Part shown: positions 12,661 to 25,400 of the stretch, piece by piece
How the letters are laid out: each line of letters starts with the position of its first letter
How positions within the stretch are numbered: position 1 is the stretch's first letter
NCBI GenBank assembly: GCA_964034945.1
Contig: OZ035961.1
Span: 24,376,161 to 24,440,160, forward strand
DNA from: Chrysopilus asiliformis
Taxonomy: Eukaryota; Arthropoda; Insecta; Diptera; Rhagionidae
Reading direction: 5' to 3'
Length of the DNA stretch: 64,000 nucleotides
Notes under the pieces: model-generated
The model's input: the letters and a program-made list of their open reading frames with translations, nothing else
The model's database searches: none
What the model was told of the DNA's origin: nothing
Translations under genes and position numbers: made by a program

Positions 12661-13413
12661 ATACTCTATATGAGAATCATATAGAAGTATATTAGATTTA
12701 GTGTACCGTTCATAACGCATCGAACTAATCGTCGGACACAAAAATGAACTACACCAGGGTGTTTGGTATGACGAAAGATTTTGATTTCCGCATGTCCGTC
12801 CGTCTGTCCGTCCGTAAACCGTAACTTCCAAAAGGATTGAGCTAGAGACTTGAAATAGTTACGTTTCTCGTAAATGGCTAGGGTACGTTCTTGAACGGGC
12901 AAAATTGAACTATTCCTTCCCCCCTCCCTTATACAAACGAAACAGTTTTTTCGTAATTTTATCGAAAACGGTGAGTAATATTAAAAAATTTATAAAGGTA
13001 AAATGTGTTTATAATAGGATTTTACATAAATCATCCATACATCAAAACCTAAACGAACCACTGCTTTCCCCAAATGAAATAATTTTTTCCTGTTTTCTCG
13101 AAAACTGTGCATCGTATTGAAAAATTTATAAAGACGAAATGTGTTCAGAATATGATTTTACATAATTGGTCCATACATCAAAATTCAGTTGATCCACTCC
13201 TTCCCCCTCCCCTATACAAATTGAACACTTTTTTTTGTATTTTCTCGAAAACGGTGAGTCGTATTGAAAAATTAATTAAAGTAAAAGCTGTTTAGAATAA
13301 GATTTTACATAACCGTTCTATAAACCAATATCCAATCGGACCACTATTTTGCCCCCTCTCCTATACAAATGGATTTTTTAAAGAAACATTTTGCCTGCCA
13401 TCATATAGAGTAT
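12661..13413 (+). mobile_element. family A element with 13-bp inverted ends and internal repeats
   Basis: The ends are perfect inverted 13-mers, ATACTCTATATGA at 12661-12673 and its complement TCATATAGAGTAT at 13401-13413. Near the left end is a TCCGTCCGTCTGTCCG tract followed by GAGCTAGAGACTTGAAATA. After that come about three diverged copies of a roughly 150-bp unit containing TCGAAAACGGTGAGT and TTGAAAAATTTA (12910-13360). Copies or fragments occur at 10610-10760, 42560-43040, 45400-45680 (inverted) and 56390-56800. It contains no transposase, so the class is unassigned. Confidence 0.65.
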
Positions 13414-13702
13414 TTGGCAATTGGCCCCTGGCAATTGTAGCTTTTCTTATGTTTCAAATTAAACTTATAGTTCTAGTAGATATAAGAGAACCCATCTAGG
13501 TGGTAATTTTTCTGATGCAGCGCTTCAGGCGAAGAGTTTTGGAAGTTTTATGTGTCAAATTCAGAACTCGGGAAGGATAAAACATGCAAATACGCTTCTC
13601 TGATAGTTTATAGGCCAATTTAAGGGTGTATTTGACCTCTACAGTTAAAAATGTTCGCCTGCGGCGCAATTTTTGTTACAAAACTAAGATACTTTTTTTA
13701 TA

Positions 13703-14638
13703 TACAGGGTGCGCCATCTATTCCTCCGGTATGAGAATGTTGAATAACTTTTGAAAGAAACAATAGATTGCAAAAAATGGTGTTTTTTTATTTAGTTCAA
13801 TCCTTTACAATTTATGTGGACTACTTTTTGAAAACAACATCGATCAAATGACCACCTTTATTGGCCACCGCAAACTGTGCTCTTTTTCGGGCATTTTCCA
13901 TCACTTCTTCGAGCATCTCCGTCGGTATGGCAGCTATTTCGGCACGAATATTGGTCTTGAGCTCGTCAATGGTCTTCGGGTTGCTGGCGTAAACTTTACT
14001 CTTCAAATAACCCCACAAAAAGAAGTCTGGGGGGGTTTAATCAGGGGATCTTGGTGGCCAGTCAATATCGCCTCTTTTCGATATCACACGTCTAGGGAAT
14101 TTTTGTTGCAAAAACCGTATTGTTTGGTCCGCTGTGTGGCATGGCGCCCCGTCTTGCTGAAACCAGAAGTCAGTCAGACCTTTTTCACGCATTTTCGGAC
14201 ACACAAAATGTGCCAACATCCACCGATATCGATTACCATTAACTGTTTCACCTTCATTGAAGAAAAATGGCCCAATAATGGTTTTTGCGCACACGCCGGC
14301 CCAAACAGTCACTTTTCGATCATGCAATGGTATTTCATGAATCTCGTGAGGATTTTCTGTCGCCCAAATGCGGCAATTTTGTTTATTAACACCGCCAGAG
14401 AGAGTGAAATGTGCCTCGTCGGTCATTAAAACTTGCATCCAAAAGTCCGGCACAATTGAACGACTATTTTCAATGTACATCGTCACTATTTCGGCGCGTT
14501 CTTTCGGTGTGAAGCGGTTCATGGTTAAAATTGTACTGGTTTGACGTTTCCAAAACGTGTCTAGGAAAGCAAATCGGTTGACAAATGGCGAAGTTATTGA
14601 ATGTTTACATACCGGAGGAATAGATGGCGCACCCTGTA
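13703..14638. mobile_element. mariner-family (DD41D-like) transposon with internal deletion
   Basis: The element spans 13705-14636 (932 bp), flanked by TA on each side. Its terminal inverted repeats are identical for about 29 bp, starting CAGGGTGCGCCATCTATTCC, and similarity continues to about 44 bp. The transposase remnant lies on the - strand. The spacing between the second and third catalytic aspartates, counted in the usual mariner way to the D of PPD, is 41 residues, which points to the DD41D (rosa-like) group. A sister element with the same start (CAGGGTG) and the same kind of internal deletion lies at 38764-39325. Confidence 0.88.
13821..14522 (-). pseudogene. mariner transposase remnant, DNA-binding region deleted, nonsense mutation
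   Basis: Reading from 14522 downward, about 24 N-terminal codons (MNRFTPKERAEIVTMYIENS) are joined directly to the catalytic core (VLMTDEAHFTLSGG, WFQQDGAPCHTA, DWPPRSPD). The helix-turn-helix and linker region, usually well over 100 residues, is missing. An in-frame TAA follows SPD at about 14038. The frame then resumes as TPPDFFLWGYLKSKVYA and ends at 13821 with a normal mariner C-terminus. The first two catalytic aspartates (TDEAHF, QQDGAP) and the third (PPD) are visible. The protein is dead through both deletion and nonsense change. Confidence 0.85.
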
Positions 14639-14936
14639 GATAATGTCATTCATAAACAAAAATTAGCACTCACCCTCTTCTCTCTGATCGGTCTTCCAAA
14701 ATTTCCAGGTACCCTAGGAACGTCGCTGCGTCGACCGTGCATTGAAAATCGCATCGTATCTGTTTCACAGTCGTCGTAATTAAAAAATTTTATGATTCGC
14801 CAAATCAATTAATTTCCCGATAAAAACTTGCTCAAAATTTTGTAATAACGACGATCATAATAGATCTGATGCAGCTAAATTCCTCGCACACATCGATAAA
14901 GTTACTCAATTTACGCAATTAATTCTCCCATATTTA

Positions 14937-15178
14937 TTAACACGTTGACGGACAGTAGAAACAAGTGAAATTCGAACAAGTGAAATTCGACAGTAGAAAC
15001 AAGTGAAATTCGAAAATTGACACTAGGCTTCTACTTGTACGCTGGTAAATGCACATTTGTGCTGCTACAGCCGCAGTGTCTAAAAACGACCGTTTCGTAT
15101 TGGACGGCTATTGCCGTCATGTCACATAGTGAACTTGAACTTGACGGCTATAGCCGCAACTGTCCGTCAACGTGTTAA
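14937..15178. mobile_element. TTAA-flanked MITE (piggyBac-like)
   Basis: A 234-bp element (14941-15174) has inverted ends CACGTTGACGGACAGT and its complement, and TTAA on both sides (14937-14940, 15175-15178). TTAA target sites are typical of piggyBac elements. Inside, the segment ACAGTAGAAACAAGTGAAATTC is locally triplicated at about 14955-15015. It has no coding capacity. Confidence 0.8.
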
Positions 15179-16892
15179 GAAATTATGTTAACCAAAACCA
15201 TACGAGAAATGTCTGTCCATATAAAATTTTTAATTACCTCAAAACCGAACCAAAGAATTTTCAGTCTTTTCTTAGAGCATGAAAACATATGTAAGTAAAA
15301 GTGCCTGTGAATTGTGAATTGAATTCTGATTGTTTGAAGTCTGAGTGGTGATAGTTAAGGAATGATTGATTGCATAAAGAAGAATTACAAGAAAATCTCA
15401 CCGGTATCGAATTCCATAGTTTAGAAATGGCGTCTGCTGAAACTTATTTTGGAATAACAAAAACCTTAAAAACAAGCAACACGTTTGAACTCTAATATCG
15501 TGTTCTGCCAGTTTTTTTCCGAATTACTTGGAAAGTGCTCCACTTAAGCAATGATTTTTTATTGTTTTGAAATTATCTTGCAACTTTCCTAACTCCCTGA
15601 GCACCTTTATTAGGGGTTCAGAATTAAAATATCTAACGACTTTTTTTTCCTTAAAGTTGGGGCCTTTTATCGCTGATAAAACCTTCTTTAAATGTCAAAG
15701 AATTTTCACCGTGTAATTTTTAATCCCAGGCAATGAAATTAAATTTGACCGAAAAAAGAACAAAAAGATGGAATTAACGCAACACAAATGGAATTAACGG
15801 AAAATCCAATTATAAATTAACATCATTCAGAATAACCTTTTCAGATCAAATTATTTCTATTTCCATTTTTCCCATTTCCCATTAATCTGTGCCGCCATTT
15901 CTTACTGTTCTGAAATGAGCCGAATTTAAATTGAGCTTGGGTTGAGAAAATCTGGTCCATCAGTGACGGTACTAATGACGGCAATGATGGCCAAAACTGG
16001 GCGTAGAATTTCTCACCTCAATTTCTCGCTTAGTGAGTTTTATTACACATTTTTACTTAAATGTTGCCAGTAAAGTAACAACTCAATCACATGTTTTTTT
16101 TGCGTTTAATTTGAATCGATTCCAATTTTTCAGTGTTCGGAGTTTTCATTAATTCGACATCCGATACCAATGAAAAAATAAATCTTTAAGCTTGAGTGGC
16201 GTTTTTAAATTTTACGGTCTTTACTGAAGTTAGAAAATAATATGCTTGTCAATCATAAATTTTTATTACCCGGCTTTAGATACGTGATCTCTTTCCAGTG
16301 AATAATTTTTATTATTGTTTTTTTAGTTATTATCTTTCATGGAATTTCCAAGATATTATTTGTTACTCATAAGAGAAATGAATTAAAAGTAAGAAAATGA
16401 ATTAATTTGAAATTTTCAACTCGTGCTTTTTAGCAAGGTAGCTTTTTTTAAATTTCTTCTTTGATTAGCTGAGAATCTGTTGAAAACAAAATTCGATTTT
16501 ATTTTACTTTCCAAAATAGGGAAAAATGTAACCGATTTGTTTGTAAATTTCGAATGCTTAAGGCCCGTTCATATCGAATCCGATGTCCGATGAAAAAATG
16601 CGTTCCACAGTCACTTATCGAATCGTCGTTCACATAGACCAATTCGATGAATAAAGTGAGGTTATGCATGTTTACTTGGCCACAGGCTGTGAAAATCAAA
16701 AAGTGAGGTTAAATTCGTCGGAAAAAATTCTTCGGTCCGAATGGTTCCACAATGTGGAATCCGAGTTGCATCTGATAGCTGAAATTTTTTTCGAATCCGA
16801 AAATCGGCAAACGTTCCTGCCGTGATATCCGGTCGAATGCCAAAAACAGGACCAAAATCGATTGAGTGGATCAAAAGTGATGAGGGAAGGAC

Positions 16893-17036
16893 AAACAAAT
16901 TAACTAACAAACGAACTAACTAACTAAAAAACAAATAAACTAACTGACTAACTGACTAACTGACTAACAAACCAACGAACAAACAAACTAACAAACAAAC
17001 TCACAAACAAACTCAAACAAACTCTCACCCCAACGC
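16893..17036. repeat. degenerate AACA/AACT microsatellite
   Basis: Tetranucleotide repeats AACT, AACA and GACT, with point variants, run for about 140 bp and end at CTCACCCCAACG. Confidence 0.85.
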
Positions 17037-17059
17037 ATTTGCCTTAAAAATATCTTTCA

Positions 17060-17770
17060 GTCTGACAGTCAATATTCCTCAAAAACTACTGGAGCTGGAG
17101 CCATGGATGTTTGGTCCTGGAATGGGATAATCCTGGAAATCGATTAACCGGAAGTACCCAATTTTTGAAAATCGCAATTTCATTTTTCTCGGTTTACTCC
17201 AAAATTACGCGTTTTTCTGTATCCTTATGTATGAAAAAAAGTCGGAGACAATGAAATTTCCTAAACTTTTGTGTTATACTAGGACTCCGTATCTTAAGCT
17301 GTTAACGAAATATGGCGTTATTGCAAAAAATTAAGTCTTTTGCGATTATCTCGAAAACTAAAGGTTTTTCGGTGGTTTAATGTATGTGACGAATTAAATA
17401 AAATAACTATTTCTACAATTTTGTCGTCCACTGTTATGCGCTATCTTTTACCGTTATTGAGATATTTTCGTTAAAATCTAAAAAAATCGTTAAAATCTAA
17501 AAAAAAGATTTTTGCGAATTGCTTGCAACAAAAGGTTCCTTGTAAGAATAGTTAAAGATATTGAAATTGTCTGCAAATTTGCCTTTTACTATAAATCGAT
17601 ATCTTCTACCGTTATTGAGATATTTCATATTTTGCAAAATAAAAACTCATATTTGTATCCAAACTAATATTTTATTCGTCGGGTTGTCGTGTAAAATGCG
17701 GAGGAACGTAGATTTTCCGTAAGAAATTCATGTGCTGTTCACATCAAGTATTTTTATCTGGGATTAAACC
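17060..17770 (+). repeat. dispersed repeat family E copy
   Basis: The longest copy of family E alongside 46220-46990. Both contain, in order, GGATGTTTGGT, a GGAAGT motif, a CTCGAAAACT motif, TAATATTTTATT plus GTCGGGTT, then CATGTGCTGTTCAC. The order is preserved over about 700 bp, so this is a real interspersed element and not simple-sequence coincidence. Confidence 0.65.
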
Positions 17771-19651
17771 CCTCAGTCACACTACCGCAGATCACCCCGC
17801 TGCCCCTCGTCCCTCTAAAAGTGTGACGTATTTTTTGCAAAGCCCCATACGTAGAAACGAAGCATCCAAGAAAGTAAACAAATTGAAATGTTATAAAATA
17901 CCTGATGGTTTTTCTTCACCAACAAGAAAAACCTAAAATGTTCATACAGAAAAGGAATTTCAAAAAAATTCAAACGGTTTTCTTAATGTCTATATGAATT
18001 TATAGCAAAAAATGATTAATATTGCTACGATGGTTCCAATGTAACAAAAAAAAAATCGTTTGCTACTAAATAAATCAATCATATAGAAATGCAACTAATC
18101 AAGAAACGGACGAGTTCCTCAGATTGCCAATTGAACTGATTCTAATTCATAAACCTTTCGTAGGCGAACCGCAATTACAATCTGAACGCATAAAATTGAT
18201 GATGTTGCCCAACTAGTTTGAATGAAATGGGAGAGGAAATTACCTGAGCTAACGGTAGAACGCCGATGTCCAGCAACAAAAATATAAGAAGTGATCTATA
18301 GAAGAAATAATGGCCATCAGCATTAGGTATCTAGAAGCTATATAACTAAATACGGTAAAAGAAGAATTCCAGAGCTGATCTTCAAGTGGTGGTTATCTTG
18401 GCACTTGACTTATGCTCACAATCAGTGGCACCAGCTTCTAATAGATCCAAGCTTGGATCTTCACGAAGCTACCATAAATGGAGCTGTGCGTTTTCGTGCG
18501 GCAGTACAAGAGAAGTAAGACGATCGTGTAGTGCTGCTGATTAGATCATACCTGAAACTATCATCCAGGTATCATTATAATATCTTTTACTGTTACTCCA
18601 TTGAAATTATTGATCCAATGGCGATCGTTAACTTACCAACTAGTAGCAATCTTAACCACCTTGACTACGGATCACGATCACCGCAAAGCGCATTCGATGT
18701 ATTGTGCATGATCACGATCTGCAAAGGTTGATCGATCGTAAATTGATTGAAAAAAACACCAACATGTCAATAAATAAACTCGAATGCAGCTACAGCTAAA
18801 ATCAAACTGGTTCCACTGTTAACTGTGTTGATTCTATTGACAACAAAATACAAACAACATAAGATTTACGGTGAGCGATCATTGGTAGATAGAATGTGGA
18901 CCAAGTTCACTTCCGAATATATTAATCTGGCCGCGACTCCGCTGTGTCGTTCCGCCTGAGGCTTCTACCATGTAACTAGCACTTTGATCAGGTAGACCCA
19001 GGATCCGATATCTATACATCCGCACGTTGAAGGCAGATAAAATTCTTCCACACTTCAGCATAGCCAGCATAACTGCATAGTAGTTATGAGATATGCTTGT
19101 TGTAGGTCAGTTGGATTTTTCACCAAATTGTTGAATTTCTTCGTAACATAACAAAACGACAGCAAAATACATAAAAACCAGTGAGACAAATAAATTTTGA
19201 TGCATTTTAAAGCATTTCAATGCAGTCAACATTATGTTGTGGATTCAGTCTTTGAATACAAGATTTAGAAATTTCATGAAAGAAAGTTAGTCAAATGATT
19301 TGTTAACAGTTGGAAATTTGTATGTTTAACAAATTTACAATTCTCAAAACATTTGCATTTTCACTAAGGCTGAAATGTTTTTGAAAAGTTGAAACGTGAG
19401 AAAATTAGGAATGCAGAGATTTACCAGTCGTTTTGTTGCATCATTTCAGTGAAATTGAAGGTTTACCAGAAACGTAGGTTCGTGTGTCAACGAGTAAATG
19501 ATTTTTGACGAATCCCTTTTAAGCGTTACAAATTTATTTTAAAAAAATCAAAATTCCTGTACACCAAAAATTAATGAGTAATATCTAACTTTCTTTTTTT
19601 CTAATTACAGAAAGATGACCAACTTCTAGAAGCTTAAAGAAATCAAGAAAT

Positions 19652-22412
19652 ATGTCAGCGATTTGCCCAAGATTCGCTCAAAATGCATGGAAGAAAGATC
19701 TGTGCTCGAATTGCTTCAAATCGAAAGAGGAACACAAGCTAACAACGCAAACCACATCGACGTCATCCGTGTCAATTACAACGAAAAAGATCGAACCATC
19801 GAAAAAAATCGTACCGCCAAAGAGTATAATTAAGGGTCCAGCGAAAAAGATTAAAAAGGGAAAGGTGAGCTTTCCGAAAGAGTTATCCCAGGTGATCGGC
19901 TATGGTGGTGAATGGTCTGACAATGACGAGGAGAGCGAGGAGGAGGACAACACCCCGACGAACACCAAAGATGAGCCAGAAGACGAGGAGGAGCAGGAAC
20001 TGCAGCGTATAACCAAAAGCAACACAGATTTCAACACGAATAATGGAAATCTCCTCGGCGATCCAGAGGAAAACATAAAAAAGTCATTTGCAGCTCTCCG
20101 TCTTGGCACGCCACAAGTCGATGCAGAGGGTAAGAAGCAAACACTGAAAATAACCGTGACTCCCTTTGGAGCCCCATCGAAAATGTCCAGCGCCAAGGCC
20201 AAGTTTGAAGTCAGCAAGGAAGAATCTTCCAGTCGAGTGATCAAGAAAGATGATGTGCCGCCAAAAAACTTGCCGAGCACCTGCAGCAGCTCCATCGTGA
20301 GTAAATCTGATGGACAGAATAGTCCGCCTGTCGAAAGGGCGATGGAGAAGTCGCTGCTAGAGGAAATCTCAGAGACACTGGAGAAAAACAAGAAAGAAAG
20401 TAAATCGGCGAAAATCGAATCCGATAGGGACGGGAAGATAAAATTTGAAATAACATCGGCATCTGAACCGAAAGTCAACATCGCCAAGCTGAATATGGAC
20501 GCGACAAAAAAGTTGATCGCACGCAATGTGCCCATCACCAAGGATCATGTCAAGCCCAAGATTAATGTCTTTCCAAAGTACTCGGACACAGATAGCAACG
20601 CGTCGGATAATGAGAATGGGGTGTCTGCGTATTACGACGTGGTAGATGCGACAAGCAGTTATGAGAATGTTCCCGATGGATTCCAACAGAAGAACAAAGA
20701 TCGGTCCACAACGGAAGCTGTTGAGATCACTAAAGCAGATCATCCAAACGACGCGAAGTCCCTGTTCACCACATCGCAGTTCATCACGAATATGCTATTG
20801 TCGGCCAAAACGCACGCGGCTTCATATTCGCTGCACGAGGGCAGCTACATGACCAGCAAGATCACTTCGGATGGGCTAATCGTGACCAAATGTAACTCGG
20901 ATGATGCTCTAGATTCGACTGGGTCAAGCTTCGATGGGAGCAGCAGCAGCGATGAGGAGACTCTGTACAACATGAACCGTAGCGAGTCGGACAGTGGGAT
21001 CGGCATTTCGATGGGCAATGAGTACCAGGCGAATGGTGAAAAAGATTCGGACGATAAGAAAACTAGCACGAGTAACAGCAATTCGGACTATGAAGATATC
21101 CAAGTGGCAGAGCCCCACAAGCCAAAAGAAATCACAGCGGCAAGCAAAAGCATCAGCATTAAGAGCGAGAAAGTCTTCACAATCGAAAAGAGCCGGGAAT
21201 TGGCTGGAGAACCAGATGGAAGTGCTGATCCTGATGGGAATTCCGAAGCTGTCCCGGCACTGCCCAAATCGCCGCCGCCAATTTCTGCTGACGCGCGAAT
21301 GTCATTCCTCCACGGTCTGCAGAAGAACATCGCAAAGAAGCCCGAAGTGCCGGTAAAACCGACGGTGAACATTATAAAAACATTCACCAAGCGTCAGCCG
21401 ACCTCTGCTGAACAACAGGTAATAACTCAATTGCAGCAGATCATCAAGCAACCGACAGCCTCGGCACCTGTTTGTCAGACAACGGCATCGGTGTCGTTAG
21501 GGGCGGAGCGCACTAATGCAATGCAGGAAAAATTAACACTAACGAAGAAGGAGAGCAATGAATATTCCAAGATGCTGAAGAAAGGACGCGCCCCGGACCC
21601 GCCTCCATCGCATCTTGATCTCGACAGCCCAAGATCAAGTGCACCGTCAACACCCGAGAAAGATTACCTGCATGATATGCTCTTGTCGAATGGCAATGGG
21701 ATTGAGCAAATAAAGCGACGCGAAGAACAAATGAAAACACCGCCGTCACCGACAATGGCCATGAAAATCGAGGATCAACACATCTACACCAGGAATCCGA
21801 CCGTGGGAATCAAGTCGAATTCACCGGTAATTAGGGAGAAGGACAAACGTGAGCGGGCAACTGTTAATCCGAAATTCCGCAGTTTAAACACGTTCGCAAC
21901 GAATCGCAATAAGAACCCACCATTGAAGCCATCGACACCGGAACCTGCACCACGCAAAAGTTTGTCCATGTCCGAGGAATGTCTTGCCGAGGAGAAGAAA
22001 AAGAAGAACAAGTTTTCGATCAAGAAATTCCTTCGGATGGGAACTAGTAAGACGACCGATCATTTGACCAAGAAGGATGGAATTTACTCGGAAGTTCTAG
22101 CCAGCGACGACACGAATTCGGTTGGTAAGCCACGTTTGGTTATCATTCATCCGATCGATATCAATACGACAGCAGTGGAAGTAGTCAAAAAGGATATGGC
22201 GCTGAAACCGAACACCACGCCAATAGTCACGGGTAAGCCACCCGCTCCACCTCAACGAGCCGGAGTGGATGGAAATCGGTTGCATGAACTGAATAAACCC
22301 GCCCGTCCACCACCACCCAAGAGTGCTGAATTGAGACGGAAACAAAAGACTGGATTCGTGATTAACACCGGCTCGGTGAAAAGTAAAGCGGATAACGTTT
22401 ACGCAAATCTCG
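19652..22412 (+). CDS. PEAK-like gene, exon 1: N-terminal Cys motif and disordered scaffold region
   Basis: Residues 1-920. After the cysteine motif (residues 5-22) comes low-complexity acidic and Ser/Pro-rich sequence typical of PEAK scaffolds. It includes acidic clusters (EESEEEDN, EDEEEQE), tyrosines in docking-like contexts (DYEDI), and proline-rich SH3-ligand-like stretches (KSPPPIS, GRAPDPPPSH, GKPPAPPQR, ARPPPPKS). A basic patch KFSIKKFLRMG resembles the SFKSFFRR patch before the PEAK1 docking tyrosine. The start at 19652 is the first ATG opening the long frame. A tiny upstream frame (19615-19629) precedes it in the same exon, which begins after the 3' splice site at 19610. Confidence 0.9.
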
Positions 22413-25400
22413 GTAAGTTCAAATTAGTAGTTTAGAATAGAATTATTAATAGTTTGTGAGGGATTGTCCATAAAATACGTCACGCTGTTCTTTTTTCTTG
22501 TGTTGAACCCTTCTCTCCCCCTCCCACTTTTTTGCGATTTTTTGTGTGAGCTTTAATACAGTTGTCAAACTATCGCAGATCGCTACCCTTCCTCCTAAAA
22601 GTGTGACGAATTTGATAGACAGCCATGTTAATGGTTGTCTATAAAATACCGCCATTTTAATTTTTGTTCCTCTTGGCCATTTTGTCCACCCATCCCTTCC
22701 TCCTCATTGCATGAGGTTTTTATGGACAGATCTAAAGACCAATTCAGGCTAACGATTGCGATTACTATTGCGATTACGATTGCGATTACGATTACTATTG
22801 AGCTTCCTTGACCAATGAGATCAAAGCTTTCATGACCCTACCGTTGAAAGCTTTGAACGAGAAGCTTGAATCGTAATCGAAATCGTTAGGCTGAATTGGG
22901 CTTTAAGTCGATCTTGCTTTTAAGACAACAAAAAACAGCTTCAAAGTTGAAGACATACCAAAAAGTTAAAAATTATATTGGTATCGGTATGCTGCCAAAC
23001 TAAAAATTCCTAAAACTTTTAATCAATAACACTCTTTGTCTTTAGGTGAAATACGTTCAGCAATCGCTCCTCGTAAACCGGAACGGACAGCAAGTATGCG
23101 AGAACGCGAAGCTCAGTTGGAGTTGGCTCGTAAGCGTCAAGGCAACGAGAACGCGGACACAGCATCTGTTTGTTCCTCAAACGGTGGAAGTGCTCCGATT
23201 GATACTCCATCCAGTCCAATAATCACCAATGGATCACAAAAGGATTCCCCAGCGTCCCAACAAACGACGAAATTTCTACAGCAGCACTCGGAGTCCTTCA
23301 TCAAGGAAGAAAAATATTCCGCCAGCGAGCGAAAAAAGAAATTAGAATTGGATCAGAAATTTTCCAGCAAATTGGAGATATTCGAGAGGAATATCGCGGA
23401 GAACGGAAAATCGAAGCAATCACTCAATGATGGGTTGAAGAACTCTGTCCTGAAGATTAATAGCACAATAGACAGTTACTTAAAGGATAAAAGGGACTAC
23501 GAGTCCTTGTATGAAACGGTCAAGAGTCCAACGGTTACAGCGCCGCCCCGAAGCAATGATATTGATCTACGGCGAAATTATGATAACCTCATTGCTCGCC
23601 AACAGATGAGATCAAGTCTTCAGGACAACGCATCCGTTTCAGGTGCTAGTTATACTAGAAGCGAATATGGACCGAGATACGGATTCAATAGTTTAGGTGA
23701 GTTGCGTTAGTTTTACTTGCAAGACAAAATGTTTAAAAATATAATGGGACCAAACTTTTTAAGAGTTTACGGACGTAACTAAATTTTCAGCCTCCGCTAC
23801 GTACTGTTTTAGAGGGCTCATAAAAATTGAAATATTTTTTTTAAATCTTCGGTTTACAATGGAAAATCTAAGACATTTTTAAAATGTTTAGTGCTTCTTT
23901 TGAGCCACAGCGGCTTTAATTAATTGGTCTCTAAGAGATCAACAATATTTTTCGCTTGCGGCACATTTTTGTTTAGCTCGATCGACATTCTGTCGAAAAA
24001 TTTAGCTTGCGGCGTATTTTTTTCGAAGTCTTTAAGATACGTAAAACGGACAGAAACTGAATTGCTGCGCAAATAAAAAAAAATACTTAGTGAATGTTTT
24101 TTAAAGTTTCATTAAAATCGAAGAGTGACACTTCCGTAGGTTTGCCTGTGAATGGTGATGATAAACCAAATGTGAAGTATACACTATTTAGAGGAAGTTT
24201 ACTAGGGTATAAAGTATCGAGTTTTCATTGTAAATTAAAAAAAATTTTCATAACGGAAATTTTCATTTCAAACTGGGGAAAAAGTTGAACAACATTCAAT
24301 CCATAAAATCTAAGTTTTATTTCAACAAAATTCGTTACAAAAAAATATATCGAAAGATGTCGAAGAAAATTAGACAACAAAAATTCAATCAATGACTTTA
24401 AAAAAAACTTTGTCAATTACGCCTTTCATTTCATATAACCAAAAATTCGCGAAAATCTATTACGATTGCAATTTACCTTGAATTATAACAAATTTCAATT
24501 GAAATGTTCGTCATTTAAGTAATTTTACTAAATATTTCTTTTCTACAATCACAATGAATCATACCTTCTTAAATGTCCACCTACTTCTTACCAGAAATTG
24601 TAAAACGCTTCCGTGGAAAATGAATCCACAGATGTTTCATTCAAGAATCCGTCAATTCAATAAACACACGTGACACACTGTCCAATAAATTATCTAAAAA
24701 TTATCGTTTTCATAAAAAAAAAATTTCCCCTTATTAGCATAAATATTGATTTTATGAATTTTACTTTTAGCAAACATTCCAAGAGTCGTATCGGCTTCAT
24801 ATTGCGGAAGTGAGATGGGCGAGTCCGATATTTATTCACCATACAGCTTCTACGGAAGTGAGGCGGGCGGTGATGTGGCTAGCGATATTCATGACGGCGT
24901 TTGGGGTATTCCAACGGTGAGGAGCCAATTTTAAATATTTATTTATTTTTCAACCATGCTTAATTGAAGATTAAACAAATTATTTGGAAAATAAACTTTC
25001 GTGGTTTAATTCAATTCGTGTTGTTTGTTTCTTTACAGTCGGCGAAATCACGTGTGAAGACGACAAATCGACTTCGAATGCGTAAAGGTCGCAGTGTCGT
25101 TCATAAAAGTATTGAGGATAATTACAGTGCTGTCATCGTTGCTAATCATGAAGCACTTGCGCAGGTGTTGGATCAGGTATGTTTTAATAATATTTTATTA
25201 AAAATTGTCCTTACCAATAAGGAGTGTGCGAAACGGTCTAATTGCATGCTAATTCTATTTCGTTTTCATTCATTTCTCACAGCGAATTGGAAACTTTCCA
25301 ATAAAAACTAGAATTCGAACCGAAATTAGCAAGCAATAGGCCATTTCGCACAAACCAAAAGTTGTTACTAAGTAAATTACAGCTGATTAGTAAGGACCGA

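Larger units (their letters stand above)
15179..19610. other. intergenic or 5' intronic DNA, no supported exon
   Basis: No coding exon is supported. The stretch holds an AACA/AACT microsatellite (16893-17036) and a family E repeat (17060-17770). It probably includes upstream intron of the next gene, because a good 3' splice site (pyrimidine tract then CTAATTACAG) ends at 19610. The 5' untranslated exon and promoter were not located. Confidence 0.5.

Noticed and set aside
19900..22345. Antisense frames opposite the large PEAK-like exon (for example 19900-20541)
   Set aside because: Shadow frames of a strongly coding + strand exon. They are low-complexity Ser/Leu translations without motifs.
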